Origin: Pseudoscleropodium purum
Lineage: Eukaryota; Streptophyta; Bryopsida; Hypnales; Brachytheciaceae
NCBI GenBank assembly: GCA_963969395.1
Contig: OZ017800.1
Coordinates: 21,856,479-21,920,478 of the forward strand
Reading direction: 5' to 3'
Length of the DNA stretch: 64,000 nt
The notes under the pieces are model-generated. The model saw nothing but the letters and a program-made list of their open reading frames with translations, was not told the DNA's origin and made no database searches. The translations under genes and the position numbers were made by a program. Positions 60,558 to 64,000 of this stretch are shown here, piece by piece. Position 1 is the first letter of the stretch. Each line of letters begins with the position of its first letter.

Positions 60558-63500
60558 CTATGACGGCCGGCCATCTCCAGGCTTAAGGACCCAAGCTCCA
60601 CCCCTCGTGTAGCAAAGCTCTTTCATCACCTGCAAAATGAATGAAAATGGGTAAGCAATTGCTGCAAAATCGATACCAGGGGAGAGTCAGATTGAGACAT
60701 TAGAAGAAAGAATCAATACTGTCCGGTGGATCCCAATTTGCGTGCGGGGTTCACCTTGAGGTAAACAGCTGGCGGAGCATCCCTTCCTGTGGACCTCACT
60801 GCTAGCATAATGTCGTTTTTTCGAAGTCCAGTATGTGGACCCATCTTCCGCAGGAGTGCAATGACAACGTCCCTGGAAAGTGTCCAGAATGAGATATAAA
60901 CAAGAGTAAGAGAAATCAACTCTAACAAATCTTCACGGATATATACGCAGAAGTTGGAAAAGTCCAATCGTCAAAGTGCGGCCAGACAGGAGCACATGAC
61001 CAAAGCAGCGCGCACTGCTATAATACGGAATGTCGCACCTGAATGGATCGAGGCTAGGATTGCCCAATGACGTAATAAAGTAAACACCACCAAGGCTGGT
61101 GGCCACTCTGTTCACTGCAGCAGTAAGTTCCGCAGCAGGAGCATTCGCTGCTTTTGCAGCAGCAACTGCAGTCGCTGCTGCCCTGGGATTGGAATTAGCG
61201 ACCGTACGCTCGATCGCCATGTCTCGCAGGCTCTGAACAATGATCGGCATACTGTTACACAATCCGAACCGAAGATTAGTCTAGCAGTAGAACTAGCACT
61301 AGTTAGAAAAGAAAGCAAACCATCAGTATAGTTGTCTGGAAAATACCAGGAATAATTCAGAATGTACCAATGCTTGTTTTCTGTGTAGCAAATTAAGATT
61401 CAGACGATGGAGAGAGAAATAGGACTGGAACATATTCAAGTTATAGTACCTGCAGACATGGTGCCTGGCAAAGATCTCCTTCAAAGCACCTGGTAATGCC
61501 ATTCGTGTCTCAGCAGACATTGTTCCTTGTCCAAACGCGTCACCGTTATCAACACAACTTTTACCACTTCCATCACCAGCTTCACTCCCTGATCCTGCTT
61601 TGCTCCCTGAAGGTTTTCCAGAAGGCGATTTGGACAAATGAGGCGCTGGTGAACCACTCCCTTGTTTACCACTTTTGGCAATAGGCTTTTTTTTCTCTTT
61701 AAGAGTTTGCGAGGGCTCATAACCATATGCTTCGGGAAAATAAGGGTTCATATCTATCAGAGCGCCTGTTATAGGTGCTTCTACGCTTGCCCACTGAGTG
61801 GTCTGTTGTTTGACCACCGCTTGATGTTTCTTGATGAATGATTTATCCGTATCTTCCTGCAAAACGATCACAGAGCCGAGAACGGATTTTCATCTGCCTG
61901 TTACATAAAACGATAGCTACAACGAAAGGCAGGTACAAATAGAATTTCACTACAACAGGCATATTAGATGGTAATCTGGGGGACCACTCTGTAACGAGCT
62001 TCACAATGGCATTTTATTCTTAACAAGATTAGTATCATACGATGACTACTTCAGCTGCTTTCAATTTTGGAATTTTAGTGCACTAAAAAAGCACATCTGT
62101 TTCAAGATTAGACGTTCATTTGATTTCTGACCTGAAATTCCCAGCCAACAGTAGCCCGCTGCACTGCTATTGGTACCATGATCTCCCGTAGAGTCTCCTT
62201 GTTCAAAGTAAGTCCTCGAAGTTGCTCGTGCTTCACCACTCGGTTTTTGCTGAAGAGAAAAAGGATGTAGTCTCTCACTGGCCTTCGTTCACCGTACTCT
62301 GGGCGAACATGGCTTCCGGACACCCAACAACCCTGGACTAGAACAGCAAAGTCGCCGAGAACGGCTAGCAATTCTTCCTCACTACAACTCACAATCTTCA
62401 ATAACCTCTCAAACTGAAGCACTTGTTTCAGGCCCTGTTCACAGCAACCAACACCATCTTAATTTTAATCAATAGACACAAATGGACTGACCACAAAAGA
62501 ACCTCCAACTCACAAAAAAAGACGGGCAGAAAATATCATATGATTAAAGATGCACAAGAATCAGCAGATTTCATCTCCAACAAGATTCAGTACAACTTAC
62601 TTCTTCAAATACCTTCCTAACCCTATCCGGCAAATTAAGCGTCTCCAACTGGCTGCAAACAAAGCATAAGTTAGAATATGTTCGAACTTACAAGAACCGG
62701 AAGAAAAGCTAAAAATTGCCAGAAATGTTTAAAATATTCAATAATGATGATGATGTACAAAGACTGTTTACTTGTTTGGCATAGGTGAAACTTCTCGTCT
62801 GGGGATTTCACATATTGGGCAGATTTCAAAGATATCATAAGAAGGTTTCAGACAACAGCCACTACATAAAATTTGGCGATCAAGTTTTAGACCTCGTGGT
62901 TCTTCTGCTCCAAAACCTAGGATGAACTCTCGCTGTCATTTGATTTGGTAAAGCTGCTTACCTTCTAGAGATACCAACATTGCCTGTATGCCCCCCTTTA
63001 AGAAACTCTGCAGTGTTTGTGCTGGCTCGTCCTGGCACCAAGGTGCTAAGGTAGGCATCCCTGCAGATCAATGAGCACTATCAAGTACGGTGCTGAACTT
63101 GTAAGACTTTGAATGCAATCGATATAAGGAGAAGTGGCCAATCTACACGATATTAAAGCGATTCACAAAGAGACAAACACTCACGGGGTCATGTTGAAAT
63201 TGATACAATCTTGAGTTTTGGCGACCATCTTCTGACGGATGCCCTCAGTGACCGGACTATCTGTTCCGTGAGGTTCAAGAGGAATCCACGGCTTCAGAAT
63301 AAAACCACACTGAAGTGTTAGTGAGGAAATATGATATTGGCTACGATGTTTCCAAAACAGCATTTTTTCTTTGATAGTTGAGGGATACAGGATGAGAATA
63401 AATAACTACAGCTGAAAGACTAGATAAGGATACATTGCCAACAGAGGGTAGAATTGCAGCCAGAATAGGTCGCTTCTGTCGTAAAACTCACCTCTGCTTC

Positions 63501-63578
63501 TTCTAATTGTTTCAAGTAGGCATGAGACTGCAGCCGGTTCGCTTCTTGACGCTCAGTCTCCCGCCTCCGAACATTAAC
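60558..63578 (-). CDS. RPC5: DNA-directed RNA polymerase III subunit RPC5 (POLR3E type), 5' part missing
   Basis: Exons in order on the minus strand: 63578-63492, 63291-63185, 63060-62962, 62652-62601, 62434-62132, 61856-61450, 61251-61039, 60872-60755, 60629-60558; about 485 residues. All joins are in phase. Matches to the family include RRRETERQEANRL, the PWIPLEPHG segment, QLETLNLPDRVRKVF, VQGCWVSGSHVRP, RDYILFLFSKNRVV, WEFQ-EDTDKSFIKKH and ALPGALKEIFARHHV, plus a C-terminal winged-helix-like end finishing YTRGGAWVLK. RPC5 pairs with RPC4 on Pol III and aids initiation and termination on tRNA and 5S genes. The first exon opens at an acceptor (AATCAG|GTTAAT); family members have a ~200-residue RPC4-binding part before this point, so 5' exons should lie beyond the right edge. 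ATG 63590 is an alternative but less likely start. A Ser/Gly/Pro-rich linker and an Ala-rich run (61100-61180) are lineage-specific. Confidence 0.88.
62772..62916 (-). other. Candidate cassette exon inside RPC5 encoding a cysteine-rich zinc-binding-like segment
   Basis: This 145-bp open stretch has an acceptor (ATCCTAG|GT) and a donor (AA|GTAAAC). If the preceding exon uses an upstream donor at 62974-62973 (TTG|GTATCT), it joins in frame on both sides and inserts about 48 residues with C-x2-C-C and C-P-I-C motifs 14-17 residues apart. Skipping it, with the stronger donor at 62961-62960, also keeps the frame and matches the family better. I treat the skipped form as main. Confidence 0.35.
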
Positions 63579-64000
63579 CTGATTTCCCATGACACAGGCC
63601 AATCACACTGAAGCTTGCCCATTACTGCAACTACTACAACAAAACCAAAAGATAAAGATTTGGCAGATTTCTAAAAACAACGTAGTTCAACATCATATAT
63701 TAAATCGTTGTTTGTTCTGGAAATATGTAACACCATGAGAGTTGTGATAAGAGCAGTCTCATTTTCTTTCCAAGAATGTAATAACTTTCCAGAACATTTC
63801 TTTCCAATAGAACGACGTTTCAGCATTTCCTAGATAGGTACATCTGCCACCAGCTCATCAGTTAAGATCATCAACAGTGCAACTACAGCAATAGATTGTG
63901 ACCACTTTCAGACACATGTGATTTCTAGTTACTGAACAAGGCCAAATACTAACTGACATTAAAAGAAAGTTAGATGATGGATAGAGAACCCAACGGACGG
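63579..64000 (-). other. Probable intron of RPC5 reaching the window edge
   Basis: The minus strand shows a polypyrimidine-containing stretch before the acceptor at 63580-63579 and no in-frame match to RPC5. Upstream exons are expected outside the window. Confidence 0.5.

Noticed and set aside
63292..63309. Acceptor at 63310 for RPC5 exon 2 (adds CGFILK)
   Set aside because: In phase, but the alternative acceptor before CCG 63291 joins EEAE directly to PWIPLEPHG, as in the family.
63492..63590. ATG 63590 as the RPC5 start
   Set aside because: It would remove the conserved N-terminal RPC4-binding half. The base before GTT 63578 completes an AG acceptor, so an internal exon is more likely.
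1..64000. tRNA, rRNA or CRISPR features
   Set aside because: No cloverleaf with A and B boxes, no rRNA core phrase and no spaced identical repeats were recognised by reading. A covariance-model scan would be the decisive test.

Overview
The window is plant nuclear DNA. The evidence is spliced genes with GT-AG introns, a decayed Ty1/copia retrotransposon, a plant-type Raf-like (group C MAPKKK) kinase, and long AT-rich spacers full of small repeats. A large LRR/IQ protein resembling the cilia-linked LRRIQ1 type, plus a eukaryotic phospholipase-D-type PGP synthase, points to a lineage with swimming sperm (bryophyte, lycophyte, fern or a streptophyte relative) rather than a flowering plant. That placement is inference; I cannot name the species.

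Layout. 1-5402: copia element cut by the left window edge, flanked by a ~108-bp direct repeat (LTR part), with gag, protease, integrase, reverse transcriptase and RNase H all recognisable but broken by about a dozen stops and frameshifts. 5403-6250: AT-rich DNA with a MITE-like block and nine copies of a 44-bp tandem repeat. 6312-9608: promoter, leader and uninterrupted ORF of a Raf-like kinase, followed by a degenerate ~240-264-bp tandem repeat that starts inside the last codons of the kinase. 9609-25241: 15 kb without a convincing gene, holding MITE-like elements, palindromes, simple repeats and a possible non-autonomous piggyBac-like element with TTAA flanks. 25242-30970: eight-exon gene for a ~1190-residue coiled-coil protein of unknown family. 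30971-37529: AT-rich spacer with small MITE-like elements. 37530-47637: sixteen-exon, AT-rich gene for a ~2050-residue LRR/IQ protein, including one apparent GC-AG intron. 47638-55928: AT-rich spacer with a 30-bp minisatellite. 55929-59668: four-exon PGS1 (cardiolipin pathway). 60558 to the right edge, minus strand: RNA polymerase III subunit RPC5, convergent with PGS1 and missing its 5' exons.

The genes do not form a pathway. They are a kinase, a cytoskeletal or scaffold-like coiled coil, a putative axonemal protein, a mitochondrial lipid enzyme and a Pol III subunit. Coding GC differs sharply: kinase and PGS1 exons are GC-rich, the LRR/IQ gene is as AT-rich as its surroundings. Exon boundaries were set by hand from splice signals, phase and family resemblance, without transcript data.
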